The notes under the pieces: generated by a model | What the model saw: only the letters and a program-made list of their open reading frames with translations | What the model was told of the DNA's origin: nothing | Database searches by the model: none | NCBI GenBank assembly: GCA_903872565.1 | Contig: CAIQLG010000172.1 | Coordinates: 1-42,896, forward strand | Source of the DNA: an uncultured Lentisphaerota bacterium | GTDB taxonomy: Bacteria; Verrucomicrobiota; Lentisphaeria; Victivallales; GWF2-50-93 | DNA length: 42,896 nt | Reading direction: 5' to 3' | Part shown: positions 1-9,034 of the stretch, in pieces | Position numbering within the stretch: the stretch's first letter is position 1 | Layout of the letters: each line of letters starts with the position of its first letter | Position numbers and translations under genes: made by a program

Positions 1-59
1 ATTTGTTCGAGCATTTCGCGTTCTTCCTTCGTCAGAGTAACCCTATATCTCGGTGCCAT
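1..59 (-). CDS. IS630-family transposase, N-terminal fragment (cut by window edge)
   Basis: Reading leftwards from the ATG at 59-57, the frame is open to the edge and encodes 19 residues beginning MAPRYRVTLTKEEREM. This matches the usual start of the helix-turn-helix domain of IS630-type DDE transposases. A perfect AGGAGG ribosome binding site lies at 65-70, five bases before the ATG, so the start is secure. The catalytic DDE domain lies outside the window. The call rests on the N-terminal motif only; another IS-encoded HTH protein is possible. Confidence 0.7.
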   Translation of the reverse strand, partial: MAPRYRVTLTKEEREMLEQ

Positions 60-137
60 ATATACCTCCTGTTTTTATTATGGAAGTAATATAGCACTGA
101 ATTAATATAATACGAATATTTAAGATTTACATTGTAC
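1..137 (-). mobile_element. End of an IS630-like insertion sequence
   Basis: The paralogous genes at 120-743 and 929-2143 are alignable at a constant offset of 1400 bases, but similarity stops abruptly at 137 (CTAG at 137-140, matching 1537-1540). To the left lies AT-rich DNA leading into a transposase start. IS630/Tc1-type elements insert at TA, and a TA sits exactly at 138-139, so the element probably ends at about 137. The terminal inverted repeat cannot be confirmed because the other end is outside the window. Confidence 0.6.
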
Positions 138-743
138 TAGGGCTGTGTTTCCGACACCGTTTGGCGAAGTCGCGTAAGTCTCTAAAAGAGCTTCGACTCC
201 AACCGCCGTGTTTTCGTTGCTTTGATTCTTTGCAAGAGCTTTGTAGCCATAGGCAGTGTTGTTGACGCCTGCCGTGTTGACACATAATGCCTGATAACCA
301 CTGGCCGTATTGTTGTATCCGGTAGTATTGACATATAGTGACTGATATCCAATGGCGGTATTCTTATTGCCAGCGGAATCGGAAATGCCGGAAATAAGTA
401 AAATCCAGTTTGGAGTCGAGGTCGCGCTGGTGTTATAGTAATAACCTTGCGTACCGTCAGTCTGATATACGAGAAGTCCCTGTGCTGCGCCACCACGGAG
501 TTCGTTTGCATCATTCAAAAGTCCTCCTGCCAAAGCTGTCTGTGCAGTAGTCCTTTGAGCCAGCGAAATTCGCGGGATCAGCATTCCCTTTCCGTTGCCG
601 GTGGCCGGCGAGGCGACATCTAGCATCGCATTCGCATTCGGAGCCGAACCATCAGCGTTGATTCCTACATTCTGGGAGTAAATTTTCGACCCACATCCCA
701 AAATCAGGGCTCCGACGAATGCCGCGCACAGAAATCTTTTCAT
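120..743 (-). pseudogene. Truncated beta-roll surface lipoprotein (3' half lost to an IS)
   Basis: The 207-residue product starts with a signal peptide and lipobox (LILGC, Cys17) and is a close paralogue of the neighbouring 404-residue protein. It shares the N-terminal domain and the first Asn-Thr-Ala-x-Gly-Tyr-x-Ala-Leu type repeats. Identity ends at GNTAL; the last five residues (VQCKS) and the stop codon come from the insertion sequence end. The rest of the beta-roll, the S74-like C-terminal domain and the terminal coiled coil are missing, so a trimeric fibre probably could not fold. The start is supported by GGAGG about eight bases upstream. Confidence 0.8.
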
Positions 744-2330
744 GATAAAACCTCCAAAGATTTATTTTAAGTAAGCAGTTATCAGTGAACAGCGAACAGT
801 CCAGTTCCTATTCATTTTAAAATATATGTGATAAATCCAATATCTTCAAAGAATGCGCACATTTTTATATCACCTTCTTTTCTTCTTGCTTTTCACTGTT
901 CGCTGTCAACTGTTCGCTGTTCACTTCTTCATTCCATTCCCAGCCTTAATTTAATTTCCCTGATGTCTGCCTTCAATATTTCATTCTCCGATTTCAATTC
1001 TTCATTTTCAGCCTTGAGTTTTTTCATTTCTTCAAGCATTAGAACAGACAGAATCGGATATTTGACGGCATCCGGGACAAGTTCGTCGTCGGTTCTTCCT
1101 GGGATGACATCGCTGGCTTTTGCGAATTCCGCAAGTTCAGGGATTGTCGCTGCGACTTCCTCTGCGATGAGTCCAAAATAGCGTTCGCCATTGTTCTTGC
1201 TGGTGAAAGAAACCGGACGAAGCTGGTAGATTTTAGATGTGTCAACCTCGATGTCAACGATGTCCTTTTTATATCTCGCGGAGGAAGTAGAACGCATTAT
1301 TTGTCCATCTGAATTAACAAACATATTCGCAGTTGATGCAGTTTCCGCAGCGTATGCCCCTTGACAATATAGGGACGTGGTGAAAACATTCCCAATCATT
1401 ACTTGGTTCGAAGCGGTCACAAATGCTCCATACCCGATTGCTGTGGCATTCGTAAAATTAGAAGAAGAGGCATCAGCAGTATATCCTATAAAAGTGTTGT
1501 AATAGCCTGTAATATTGTTATCGCCGGCCTGACAACCTAGGGCTGTGTTTCCGATGCCGTATGGAGAAGTCCCGTTAGTCTCTAAAAGAGCTTCGGCTCC
1601 GATCGCCGTGTTAAAGTTATTATTGTTATCTCTAAGAGCTGAGTAACCATAGGCAGTGTTGCTGAAGCCAGTCGTGTTGGAATATAGTGCCCTATAACCA
1701 CTGGCCGTATTGTGATATCCTTCCGTGTTGGAATTTAATGCCTGATATCCAATGCCGGTGTTATTGTTGCCAGCGGAATCGGAAATGCCGGGAATAAGTA
1801 AAATCCAGGTTGGGGTCGAGGTTGCGCTGGTGTTGTAATAAAAACCTTGCGTGTTGTTGGTCTGATAGACGAGGAGTCCCTGGCACGCTCCGCCGCGCAA
1901 GTTCCCGGAGCCATCGAGAAGACCGCCAGCGAGTGCGGCGCTGGCTGTAGTCCTTTGCGCCTCGGTCATTCTCGGGATCAGCATTCCCTTTCCGTTGCCG
2001 GTGGCTGGTGATGCGACATCTAGCATCGCGTTCGCATTAGGAGCCGAACCATCGGAATTGATTCCTACATTCTGGGAGTAAATTTTCGACCCGCAACCCA
2101 AAATCAGGGTTCCGACGATTGCCGTGCAGAGAAATCCTTTCATGATAAAACCTCCAAAGATTTATTTTAAGTAAGCAGTTATCAGTAAACAGCGAACAGT
2201 CCAATTCCTATTAATTTTAAGATATGCTACACATCCAATATCTTCAAAGGACACACTCATTCTTATTTCACCTTTTTCTTCTTCTTACTGTTCACTGTTC
2301 GCTGTCAACTGTTCGCTTTTAACTTCTTCT
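137..2330. repeat. Tandem segmental duplication carrying the two surface-protein genes and their leaders
   Basis: The segment 137 to about 925 matches 1537 to about 2325 at an offset of 1400 bases. The match covers the 5' half of each gene, the ribosome binding site and the upstream leader. Each leader ends in a cluster of TGTTCGCTGT-type words. In the first copy AGTGAACAGCGAACAGT at 784-800 is exactly complementary to 909-925 (17-base inverted repeat); in the second copy the left arm at 2184-2200 has one mismatch. The non-coding stretch 744-928 holds only this leader, and 2144-2362 holds its copy. Confidence 0.8.
929..2143 (-). CDS. Beta-roll surface lipoprotein with S74-type intramolecular chaperone domain
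   Basis: The 404-residue protein begins with a lipoprotein signal peptide (lipobox LILGC, Cys17). Residues 40-120 form a region typical of bacterial tail-fibre-like proteins. Residues 125-255 carry repeated NTAxGYxAL motifs, which in YadA-head and phage-fibre proteins stack into a left-handed beta-roll. From about 287 (SARYKKDI) an S74 endosialidase-chaperone-like domain follows; this family drives trimer assembly and often cleaves itself off. The last 35 residues (EEMKKLKAENEEL onward) are a leucine-heptad coiled coil. The ATG is preceded by GGAGG. It is likely an outer-membrane-anchored or surface fibre; the ligand is unknown. Confidence 0.75.
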   Translation of the reverse strand: MKGFLCTAIVGTLILGCGSKIYSQNVGINSDGSAPNANAMLDVASPATGNGKGMLIPRMTEAQRTTASAALAGGLLDGSGNLRGGACQGLLVYQTNNTQGFYYNTSATSTPTWILLIPGISDSAGNNNTGIGYQALNSNTEGYHNTASGYRALYSNTTGFSNTAYGYSALRDNNNNFNTAIGAEALLETNGTSPYGIGNTALGCQAGDNNITGYYNTFIGYTADASSSNFTNATAIGYGAFVTASNQVMIGNVFTTSLYCQGAYAAETASTANMFVNSDGQIMRSTSSARYKKDIVDIEVDTSKIYQLRPVSFTSKNNGERYFGLIAEEVAATIPELAEFAKASDVIPGRTDDELVPDAVKYPILSVLMLEEMKKLKAENEELKSENEILKADIREIKLRLGME

Positions 2331-2362
2331 TCCCATTCCCAATTTTTCCTTTCATACCAGCA

Positions 2363-3697
2363 TCACAGAGATTTCATTGATTTTATAATGATATTGGAAA
2401 GTTCATCCAGGACTTTTGGCGGAGTGTTAAGTGGGGGAAGGATATAGACGGTGTCGCCGAGGGGACGCAGGAAGGCCCCATTCTTCATTGCTATTCTGAA
2501 AAATTCAAATCCCGCGCGTTTGTCTTTTTCAAAAGGTTTTCCGGTATGCGGATCCACAATGTCCGCCGCCGCGATAAAACCAAGGCTTCTTATGTTTCGG
2601 AGCGCTCCGGTTTCTGCCGCCACATTCTCCAGGATTCTGCGAATTTCGCAGGAACGTTTTTCCACCTGTTCGCATATTTTTTCTTCTTCGAAAATTTTAA
2701 GTGTTTCAAGGGCGGCCGCGGCGCCGATCGCATATCCGCAATAAGTGCTCGAATGTAGAAAAGCCCTGCCTTCCGAATAATCTCCGTAAAAAGCATTGTA
2801 GAAGGGAGTTCCGCAAAGCACTGCTGACATTGGAGCCCAGCCGGCTGTAAGTCCTTTCGAGAGACATGCGAGATCCGGCGTAATTCCGGCGTGTTCGCAG
2901 GCAAGCATTTTTCCCGTCCTTCCGAATCCGGTCATGATTTCATCGGCGATGAGATGGACATTGTTTTCTATTGTCCACTTGCGCAGTTTTTTCAATAGTT
3001 CAGGACTGTATATTTTCATTCCGCCCGCGCCCTGGACGATAGGTTCAAAGATTATAGCCGAAAGTTTGTCTTTCAGTTTATCGAGCTGTTTTTCAGTCTT
3101 TTTCCACATCAACTCAGGCATCGAATTCCATTTGGGATCACCTTTTCCGGAGACGTATGGAATTCCCGCGATTTTCGCAAATTCTGTCATGATTGGGCGG
3201 AATGGCTCGGAATAGATTCCACAATCTCCTGCGGAAAGAGCAAGTATTGTTTCACCATGGTATCCGTTCTTGAATGACGCAAACTTGGTCTTCCGCTGAT
3301 TTCGCATATTTTTGTGATATTGAAGGCTCATTTTAAGTGCTATCTCAACTGCGGCGGAACCATTGTCAGCGTAGAAAACCTTGTCGAGCCCGGGGCAAAT
3401 GTTGCAAAGCCTTTCCGAAAGTTCGGAGAGGGTTCTGTTGCAGGTGTTGGCGGAAATTATGTGCTCGAAATTGTCAATCTGTCTTTTTACTGCCTTTTTG
3501 ATTCTCGGATGCGAATGTCCGAGGGACTTGCACCACCAGGAACTTATGGCGTCCATGATTTTCTCCCCGTCCGTGGTGTAGAGATACGAGCCTCTCGCCT
3601 TTTCCACCGTGATGGGGGGAAAGATCTCATAGTCCTTCATCTGTGAGCACGGATGCCAGAAGTATTTCAAATCCTTGGATATTATCTCGGAACCCAA
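2363..3697 (-). CDS. bioA: Adenosylmethionine-8-amino-7-oxononanoate aminotransferase
   Basis: This PLP-dependent class III aminotransferase of biotin synthesis uses S-adenosylmethionine as amino donor to convert 7-keto-8-aminopelargonate to 7,8-diaminopelargonate in the cytoplasm. BioA hallmarks are WHPCSQMKD (residues 14-22), SSWW (52-55), DNGSAAVE (111-118), YHGET (146-150), the PLP-binding Asp252 in ADEIMTGFGRTG, and Lys281 in LSKGLTAGW as the Schiff-base lysine. The length of 444 residues is normal. The start is a TTG at 3697-3695, favoured by GAGGTG at 3702-3707. No other biotin genes are nearby, so it appears to be a stand-alone gene. Confidence 0.92.
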   Translation of the reverse strand: MGSEIISKDLKYFWHPCSQMKDYEIFPPITVEKARGSYLYTTDGEKIMDAISSWWCKSLGHSHPRIKKAVKRQIDNFEHIISANTCNRTLSELSERLCNICPGLDKVFYADNGSAAVEIALKMSLQYHKNMRNQRKTKFASFKNGYHGETILALSAGDCGIYSEPFRPIMTEFAKIAGIPYVSGKGDPKWNSMPELMWKKTEKQLDKLKDKLSAIIFEPIVQGAGGMKIYSPELLKKLRKWTIENNVHLIADEIMTGFGRTGKMLACEHAGITPDLACLSKGLTAGWAPMSAVLCGTPFYNAFYGDYSEGRAFLHSSTYCGYAIGAAAALETLKIFEEEKICEQVEKRSCEIRRILENVAAETGALRNIRSLGFIAAADIVDPHTGKPFEKDKRAGFEFFRIAMKNGAFLRPLGDTVYILPPLNTPPKVLDELSNIIIKSMKSL

Positions 3698-3723
3698 TAT
3701 TCACCTCAATCAATATTTTTTCA

Positions 3724-4190
3724 GCCACAAAGAGGCACAAGAGACACAAAAGTTAAATCCGTACAATTATAATTTAAACTTTTTAATTTCAAGTTTTGGA
3801 CTTCCAAAATTTATCAGCAAACCATGTCTTATCTTACTAGCTCTGAGGTAGCCAAGAATCTGAGCGACATGATCATCAGACAGATTTTTACAAGCTTTAA
3901 GTTCGATAATGAGTGAATCTTTAACAAATATGTCAGCAGAATATTCTCCTAGCACCGTCCCGTCTTCATCATATACAGTCAAAGGGAATTGAGGTTCGCA
4001 TGAAATACCCGACTTTCTGAGCCGGTGGACTAAACCATTTTCATATACCTTCTCAAGATGACCATTTCTAAGATATTGATGGAGGCTAAATGCCGTTTCA
4101 CGAATCTTATCGCATAAATCGAAAATTTCTTCATCGGGCATAAAATATTTCTCCTCTGATTTTTTTGTGAATTTTGTGCCTTTTTGTGGC
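3724..4190. repeat. Imperfect inverted repeats bracketing the GxxExxY gene
   Basis: The left arm at 3724-3752 reads GCCACAAAGAGGCACAAGAG then ACACAAAA. The right arm at 4161-4190 is the inverse, ending TGCCTTTTTGTGGC. The two arms match over about 30 bases with a few differences and face each other around a single gene. A gene-less version of the same arrangement occurs at 15329-15395 and a lone arm near 9325-9352. Confidence 0.65.
3767..4141 (-). CDS. GxxExxY protein (PD-(D/E)XK nuclease-like fold)
   Basis: The 124-residue product contains the family signature as GHLEKVY, then LRKSGI, a GEYSADIFVKDSLIIELKA stretch that resembles a PD-(D/E)XK core (Asp-x-x-x...Glu-x-Lys), and LGYLRASKIRHGLLINFG near the end. 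Members are often multicopy in PVC and related genomes; their function is not established. The frame is open further upstream, but ATG 4141 is preferred because AGGAG lies nine bases before it and the upstream codons are only the translation of a CACAAA-rich repeat. The gene sits between inverted copies of that repeat (3724-3752 and 4161-4190). Confidence 0.8.
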   Translation of the reverse strand: MPDEEIFDLCDKIRETAFSLHQYLRNGHLEKVYENGLVHRLRKSGISCEPQFPLTVYDEDGTVLGEYSADIFVKDSLIIELKACKNLSDDHVAQILGYLRASKIRHGLLINFGSPKLEIKKFKL

Positions 4191-4203
4191 GAACTATTCC
4201 GGT

Positions 4204-5883
4204 TCACATTCTTCCATGGCGGAGGATCGAGATCAGCAGTATTCCACCCATGACGGCGGAGAATATGAATGTGAAGACTCCTATGAATGAGATGCCGTAT
4301 ATTCTGGGTGGAATGTTGGCGCGCATTATCAGGGCAGAACCTATTATCAGCGCGGCGGTTATGATCGAAAAAGCTATTCTGTTGCTTATCTGGTCGTGTT
4401 TTTTGAGCATAGGTTCTAGTCCCTTGTGCTCGAACTGTATCTTGAAGTTCTTGTTCTTGAGCTGGTTCATCAGCTCGCGCATCTCGGAGGGGAAATCGTA
4501 GATGAGCTGGGCGTAGTCCGCGACGGAATCCATCACATTCTTGAAGATTTTTTTCGGGCTCATCGTCTCGTATGCGAGTTTCTTGACGAATGGCTCGACG
4601 TGCTCGACCATGTTGAAGTCGGGGCAGAATTTCCGTGCGGCGCCCTCTATCGAAATCAGCGCCTTCATCAGCAAAACCAGGTCCGGCGGGGGTGTCATGC
4701 GGTATTTTATCACAAGCTTGATAAGTTCGTTGAGGAAATTCCCGATGTTTATGTTCTTGAGCGGCAGATAGGAATATTTCTCCATCATCTTGAGGACATC
4801 ATATTCAAGTGCCTCCTTGTCTTCAATCTCGGTTTGAGGCGAAAGTTTCATAACCAGATTGGCTATTTTCCTAGAGTCGTGCTTGACCAGGGCTATTATG
4901 ATTGATCCGAGCAGTTCCTTGTGTTTGGGAAGGAGGGTTCCCATGAGCCCGAGATCAATGAAACATATGACATTGTTCTCCTTGATGATGATGTTCCCCA
5001 TATGTGGATCGGCATGGAAGAAGCCGAGCTCGAAAATCTGTTTGAGGACAAGGTCGGTCATCCTGTCGCATATCTGCTTGATGTCTTCCTCGCTCCTGTT
5101 TGCGCTGGAAAGATCCTTCAGCTGCTCCCCGTTGATGAATTCCATCACAAGCACGTTTTTCGTGCATAATTCCCGGTAGAGGGTTGATATGTATATCCTG
5201 TTGTCGCCCTCGAAATATTCCTTGAAACGCTGGATGTTGTTGGCCTCGTTAGTGTAGTCGAGTTCGTTGAGAATAGCTTCCCTGAACTCCTCAACAATGC
5301 CTTTGGGATTAAGGGATTTGGTTCCCGGAGCGTATTTTTCCAGTAGCACTGCAAGGTTAAGCATTATGTCAAGGTCGGCTTCAATCACCTTCCTGATTCC
5401 CGGTCTGCGGACTTTCACGGCGACCACAGTGCCATCGTAGAGCACGGCCTTGTGTACCTGGCCTATGGAAGCGGAGGCGATGGGTTTCTCCGAGAATTCC
5501 TTGAATATCTCATCTATGGGCGCCTGTAGTTCCTTCTCTATAAGGCGTATTGCGTCCCTTGAATCGAATGGAGCGACCGAGTCGAGCAGATTCTTGAGTT
5601 CGAGGCAAAGGTCGCTGGGGAGCAGATCCGGGCGGTCGCTGACGAACTGGCCGAGCTTGACAAATGCGGGGCCAAGCTCCTCTATTATGACCCTGATTTT
5701 ACGCCAGGTGGTCTGCCTGGTTATAGGTTCGGGGGGGTGTTCCAGATTCTTTAGCATCTTCTTCTTGCTGAAGATAAGATACTTCGAGAGATTGCTCTTC
5801 ATCACGAATTCGTGGAATCCGTTCCGGATGAGAATGCTGGAGATCGCCTGGTACCGCTTGAAAGTCTTGTATCGTCTGAACAT
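4204..5883 (-). CDS. ABC1/UbiB-family atypical protein kinase-like protein
   Basis: The 559-residue protein has the full UbiB/AarF/ADCK motif set: KLGQ (76-79, the family KxGQ motif) in FVKLGQFVSDRPDLLP, the alanine/serine loop ASIGQVH (138-144) that replaces a glycine-rich loop, Lys157 in AVKV, HADPHMGN (290-297) as catalytic loop and IDLG (309-312, metal-binding Asp310). Two hydrophobic helices near residues 505-525 and 530-552 anchor it in the membrane. Family members support ubiquinone or other isoprenoid-lipid metabolism and have ATPase activity; no quinone genes are near, so the substrate is unknown. Its ATG directly follows the TAA of the phasin-like gene, implying one transcript. Confidence 0.9.
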   Translation of the reverse strand: MFRRYKTFKRYQAISSILIRNGFHEFVMKSNLSKYLIFSKKKMLKNLEHPPEPITRQTTWRKIRVIIEELGPAFVKLGQFVSDRPDLLPSDLCLELKNLLDSVAPFDSRDAIRLIEKELQAPIDEIFKEFSEKPIASASIGQVHKAVLYDGTVVAVKVRRPGIRKVIEADLDIMLNLAVLLEKYAPGTKSLNPKGIVEEFREAILNELDYTNEANNIQRFKEYFEGDNRIYISTLYRELCTKNVLVMEFINGEQLKDLSSANRSEEDIKQICDRMTDLVLKQIFELGFFHADPHMGNIIIKENNVICFIDLGLMGTLLPKHKELLGSIIIALVKHDSRKIANLVMKLSPQTEIEDKEALEYDVLKMMEKYSYLPLKNINIGNFLNELIKLVIKYRMTPPPDLVLLMKALISIEGAARKFCPDFNMVEHVEPFVKKLAYETMSPKKIFKNVMDSVADYAQLIYDFPSEMRELMNQLKNKNFKIQFEHKGLEPMLKKHDQISNRIAFSIITAALIIGSALIMRANIPPRIYGISFIGVFTFIFSAVMGGILLISILRHGRM

Positions 5884-6207
5884 TTATTTTTTCTTCGAAA
5901 CTTTTTCCTCAAGCCTGGCTACGGCCTCCTGAAGCTTCTTGATTTCCTTCTCAATGTTCTCAAAGCCTGTGGTACAGGGAAGCTTCATGGAAGTCACGGT
6001 CTTCTCGACAATCTTGGAGACCTGCGCCTGAAGGCTGGCCTTGCTCTCATCCGCCTGCTTCATAAGTTCCTCCATGAATTTTTTACCTTCCTCCTCGGAC
6101 AGCTTGCTCTCTTCGGCTAACTTCTTGCCGACTTCCGCGATTTTGTCCTTGGTCATGGAAACCAGGCCAAGCCCGACATAGAGGTTCTTCTTCAGCAGAT
6201 CAATCAT
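5884..6207 (-). CDS. Phasin-like / coiled-coil polypeptide
   Basis: This 107-residue, lysine- and glutamate-rich protein is nearly all helical. Its N-terminal hydrophobic segment (LYVGLGLVSMTKDKIAEV) is followed by a kinked helix and a C-terminal leucine-heptad coiled coil (EKEIKKLQEAVARLEEKV). This is the pattern of PhaF/phasin-superfamily proteins, which coat polyhydroxyalkanoate granules or associate with membranes; similar small proteins are commonly encoded beside ABC1 kinases. No PHA synthase is in the window, so a granule role is not implied. GGAGGAG lies a few bases before the ATG, and the gene is the first of the two-gene operon with the kinase. Confidence 0.65.
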   Translation of the reverse strand: MIDLLKKNLYVGLGLVSMTKDKIAEVGKKLAEESKLSEEEGKKFMEELMKQADESKASLQAQVSKIVEKTVTSMKLPCTTGFENIEKEIKKLQEAVARLEEKVSKKK

Positions 6208-6379
6208 TTTCTCCTCCTTTTTCGTTGTTTGAGAATCACATATTGTTAAACTACAATTGTTTGGGTGATATTCAATGGCTCTTCCTCAAATAAACGACAA
6301 ATGACATGAAAATATCCGCGCCCATGATATCTTTTTCATTATAATTTTCATTTTTTTTAATTTTATATGTAGGGAATCC

Positions 6380-6412
6380 GTTTCTCCGGTTTCTATATTT
6401 ATGGAAGAAACG
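6380..6412 (+). promoter_or_regulatory. Conserved leader/promoter motif upstream of an ECF sigma gene
   Basis: The 33 bases before the sigma gene at 6434 align with 22377-22411 upstream of the sigma gene at 22430. Shared blocks in order are TTTC, CGGTT, CTATAT, GG and AGAAACG, with a single two-base gap. The remaining divergent spacer (6208-6379) is AT-rich and must also contain the promoter of the leftward phasin/kinase operon. The motif could be a promoter of either sigma factor or a regulator site; the mechanism is not visible. Confidence 0.45.
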
Positions 6413-6433
6413 GAAAAGAGGAGACTTGATTAA

Positions 6434-9007
6434 ATGACGGAACAGGTTCAAAAATCCGATGCGGAACTGCTGGCCGGCTTCATCCGGAACACGGATGAAA
6501 CCGCATTGGACGAACTGGTGAAACGTTATGGTCCGATGGTGTTCCGCACGGGATACCGCGTCCTTCACGATGTCCATGAGGCGGAAGATGTGGCACAGGC
6601 CACCTTCATCGTCATGGTCAGGAAGATGGACAGCTTGAAAACAGTTTCAAATCTGCCCGCATGGCTCCACTCCGTGGCTAAAAACGCTGCAATAAACGCT
6701 CTGCGGACTAAAATCCGTAGAAAAACAAGGGAGCGACAGAGCATGGAAAACTATTCGATCCAGTCTCACGATGGCATGGACAGCTTGCGGGAACTCCTGC
6801 ACCAGTCTCTTGACCTGGAACTCGAAAGACTCACCGGCAACCAGCGACAGGCTGTGATCCTACGCTATCTGCAGGGATACAGCGAAAAAGAGGCCGCTGA
6901 AATTGCCGGCTCTGTTGACGCCCTGAGCCGCCGCGCGAATTTCGGGCTGATCATGCTGAGAAAACGTCTCGGAAAAATCAGCCCGGCACTCGGCATCTCG
7001 ATGATTCCGCTTCTGGACTCGGAAGCGAAAGCGCAGGTTTCCCCGACACTCCTTTCTTCCATAAAATCCGCTGTCCTGTCAGCCAAGGCCGGAACCTTGG
7101 CGGTCAGCGGAACAACCGCCTATCTCATGGCAAAAGGAGTATTGGAAATTATGTTCTGGAACAAAGTCAAAGTCGTAGCCGTGGCCACAATCGTAGTCCT
7201 GGCTATCCCGTCAACAGTCATTGTAATAAATGCGCGGGAAAAACCGCCCGCCAGCGCAGAAAAAATCGTCAATTCCATTCCACCGCCAGCTAAAAATCCA
7301 GTGGTCTCCCAGGCAGGACAAATTCCGAAGGACTCAAAAAGACACGTGGCTGCAAAGAAGAGGGATTATGAGTCTGAAATAAAAAAACGTCTTCTTGAAC
7401 TTGCACCACAGGGTGAAGAATTAGAGTCTTATCGTGCGACTCTAAATATACTCGGAGAATTCTTTGATGAAGATCAGTCCTCTCTGATTGAATGGGCCAG
7501 GAAATCATGTGAAACACAGATATGGGGGGGGCACCTGCTTCCATTTATAGTCGAAATATGGGCTGAAAAAGACCCCAAAGCCGCAATTGAGTGGATTGCC
7601 ACCCAATCGGAATGGATTACGATAAGACCGGGACGGGAAACCTGTTATTGTGGTGTGGCACGGGGCTGGGCAAAAAAAGATCCTACGGCCGCTATCGAAT
7701 GGATAAGAACAAGACCTGAGTCAGAGCAAGGAACTTTATATTATAGCGCTCTCATGGGCTGGGGAACGAAAGATCCTGAAGCCGCGTTAAAGTGGGCTGG
7801 GCAAAATCCAAAATTGGTACATCAGCATGCATTGGCTTTTGTAATTGGGGAATACTCCAATAATAATCCTGAAGAAGCGGCAAAATTGGCTTTGCAAATT
7901 TCTGCTGATAATACGGCGGACATGCCTGTGAACAATCCGGAAGCGAAGAAAAGAGCATTGGCTTTGGCACTTTGTAAGACATTTGGATATATTGCCAATA
8001 ACTGGGCTATGAAAGATCCCAAGGCGGCGGCAGAATGGGCTATGCAACTGTCTGAAGGCGAGGCACGTGACACGGCATTGGTGGCAGTAGCTAAAAAATG
8101 GTATTTAACGGAACCGAATGCCGCATTGCAGTGGATTACGCAACTGCCTAACCGAGACAACGCATTGTCGGCAATTGCCACAGCTTCAGCTATTAATAAT
8201 CCGGATGCGGCAATAAAACTTGCCATGGAAATTCCAGAAGGCAACCTCCGTGAAAAGACATTGATGGATGTTGCCAAGGTTTGGTCTATGAAAGATCCAA
8301 CGGCGGCAGCGCAATGGGCTATGCAGTTACCTGAAGGTCAACTCAAAGACAAAGTTTTAGCCCAAGTGGTTGGATCTTTGGCTTGTGAAGATCCAGATGC
8401 GGCGGAAAACCTCACCATGCAAGCATCTGATGGTAAAGGAAAGGATGAAGCTTTATCAAAAAGGGCTGACTCTTTGTCTTTTAAAGATCCGGAAAAGGCG
8501 GCAAAACTGGTAATGCAAATTCCTGAAGGCGACCTCCGATACAATACACTAGTGGGTGTCGCATACAATTGGACCATGAAAGATCCTAAGGCGGCAGCAG
8601 AATGGGCCGTGCAATTGCCTGAAGGTCAAACCAAAGACAAAATTTTACTCCGAATGGTTGAACCTTTGGCTTACAAAGATCCGGATGCGGCGCTAAACCT
8701 CGCCAGACAAGCTTCTAAAGGTAAAGGAAAGGATGAAATTTTATTCGCAGTGGCCAGAGGCTTGGCTTCTAAAGATCCGGAAAGGGCGGCAAAACTTGCC
8801 ATGGAAATGTCGGATGACAAAGAACAGTCCATCTTCGGTCACAAGTCCATGGCATTGATGGACGTGGCCTGCTACTTGAATTTGAAAGACAGCACGAAGG
8901 CAAACGAATGGGTTAATAACCTGAAAATTCCCGATCCAATAAGAAAAATAATCCTGCAAAATATGAAAAAATTCAAGGCGGATAACGAGGCTGCCAAGAA
9001 GCAATAA
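6434..9007 (+). CDS. ECF sigma factor fused to a membrane anchor and alpha-solenoid repeat tail
   Basis: The 857-residue protein starts with a complete ECF sigma-70 core: region 2 at about 20-92 (ALDELVKRYGPMV, EAEDVAQATFIV, LPAWLHSVAKNAAINALR) and region 4 at about 125-180 (ERLTGNQRQAVILRYLQGYS, then a recognition helix). A hydrophobic segment at 244-266 (VKVVAVATIVVLAIP) follows, then a Pro-rich linker. From about 370 to 835 there are at least twelve helical repeats of some 30-35 residues with the motif (K/x)DPxAAxxWAxQLPEG or DPxxAAKLAMQ. The predicted topology puts sigma inside and the repeats outside the inner membrane. GAGGAG lies upstream of the ATG. Such C-terminally extended ECFs are known in PVC bacteria; the tail may sense a ligand or be cleaved. 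Confidence 0.85.
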   Translation: MTEQVQKSDAELLAGFIRNTDETALDELVKRYGPMVFRTGYRVLHDVHEAEDVAQATFIVMVRKMDSLKTVSNLPAWLHSVAKNAAINALRTKIRRKTRERQSMENYSIQSHDGMDSLRELLHQSLDLELERLTGNQRQAVILRYLQGYSEKEAAEIAGSVDALSRRANFGLIMLRKRLGKISPALGISMIPLLDSEAKAQVSPTLLSSIKSAVLSAKAGTLAVSGTTAYLMAKGVLEIMFWNKVKVVAVATIVVLAIPSTVIVINAREKPPASAEKIVNSIPPPAKNPVVSQAGQIPKDSKRHVAAKKRDYESEIKKRLLELAPQGEELESYRATLNILGEFFDEDQSSLIEWARKSCETQIWGGHLLPFIVEIWAEKDPKAAIEWIATQSEWITIRPGRETCYCGVARGWAKKDPTAAIEWIRTRPESEQGTLYYSALMGWGTKDPEAALKWAGQNPKLVHQHALAFVIGEYSNNNPEEAAKLALQISADNTADMPVNNPEAKKRALALALCKTFGYIANNWAMKDPKAAAEWAMQLSEGEARDTALVAVAKKWYLTEPNAALQWITQLPNRDNALSAIATASAINNPDAAIKLAMEIPEGNLREKTLMDVAKVWSMKDPTAAAQWAMQLPEGQLKDKVLAQVVGSLACEDPDAAENLTMQASDGKGKDEALSKRADSLSFKDPEKAAKLVMQIPEGDLRYNTLVGVAYNWTMKDPKAAAEWAVQLPEGQTKDKILLRMVEPLAYKDPDAALNLARQASKGKGKDEILFAVARGLASKDPERAAKLAMEMSDDKEQSIFGHKSMALMDVACYLNLKDSTKANEWVNNLKIPDPIRKIILQNMKKFKADNEAAKKQ

Positions 9008-9034
9008 TGAGGAATTCCGCAGTTTGATTCCAAT

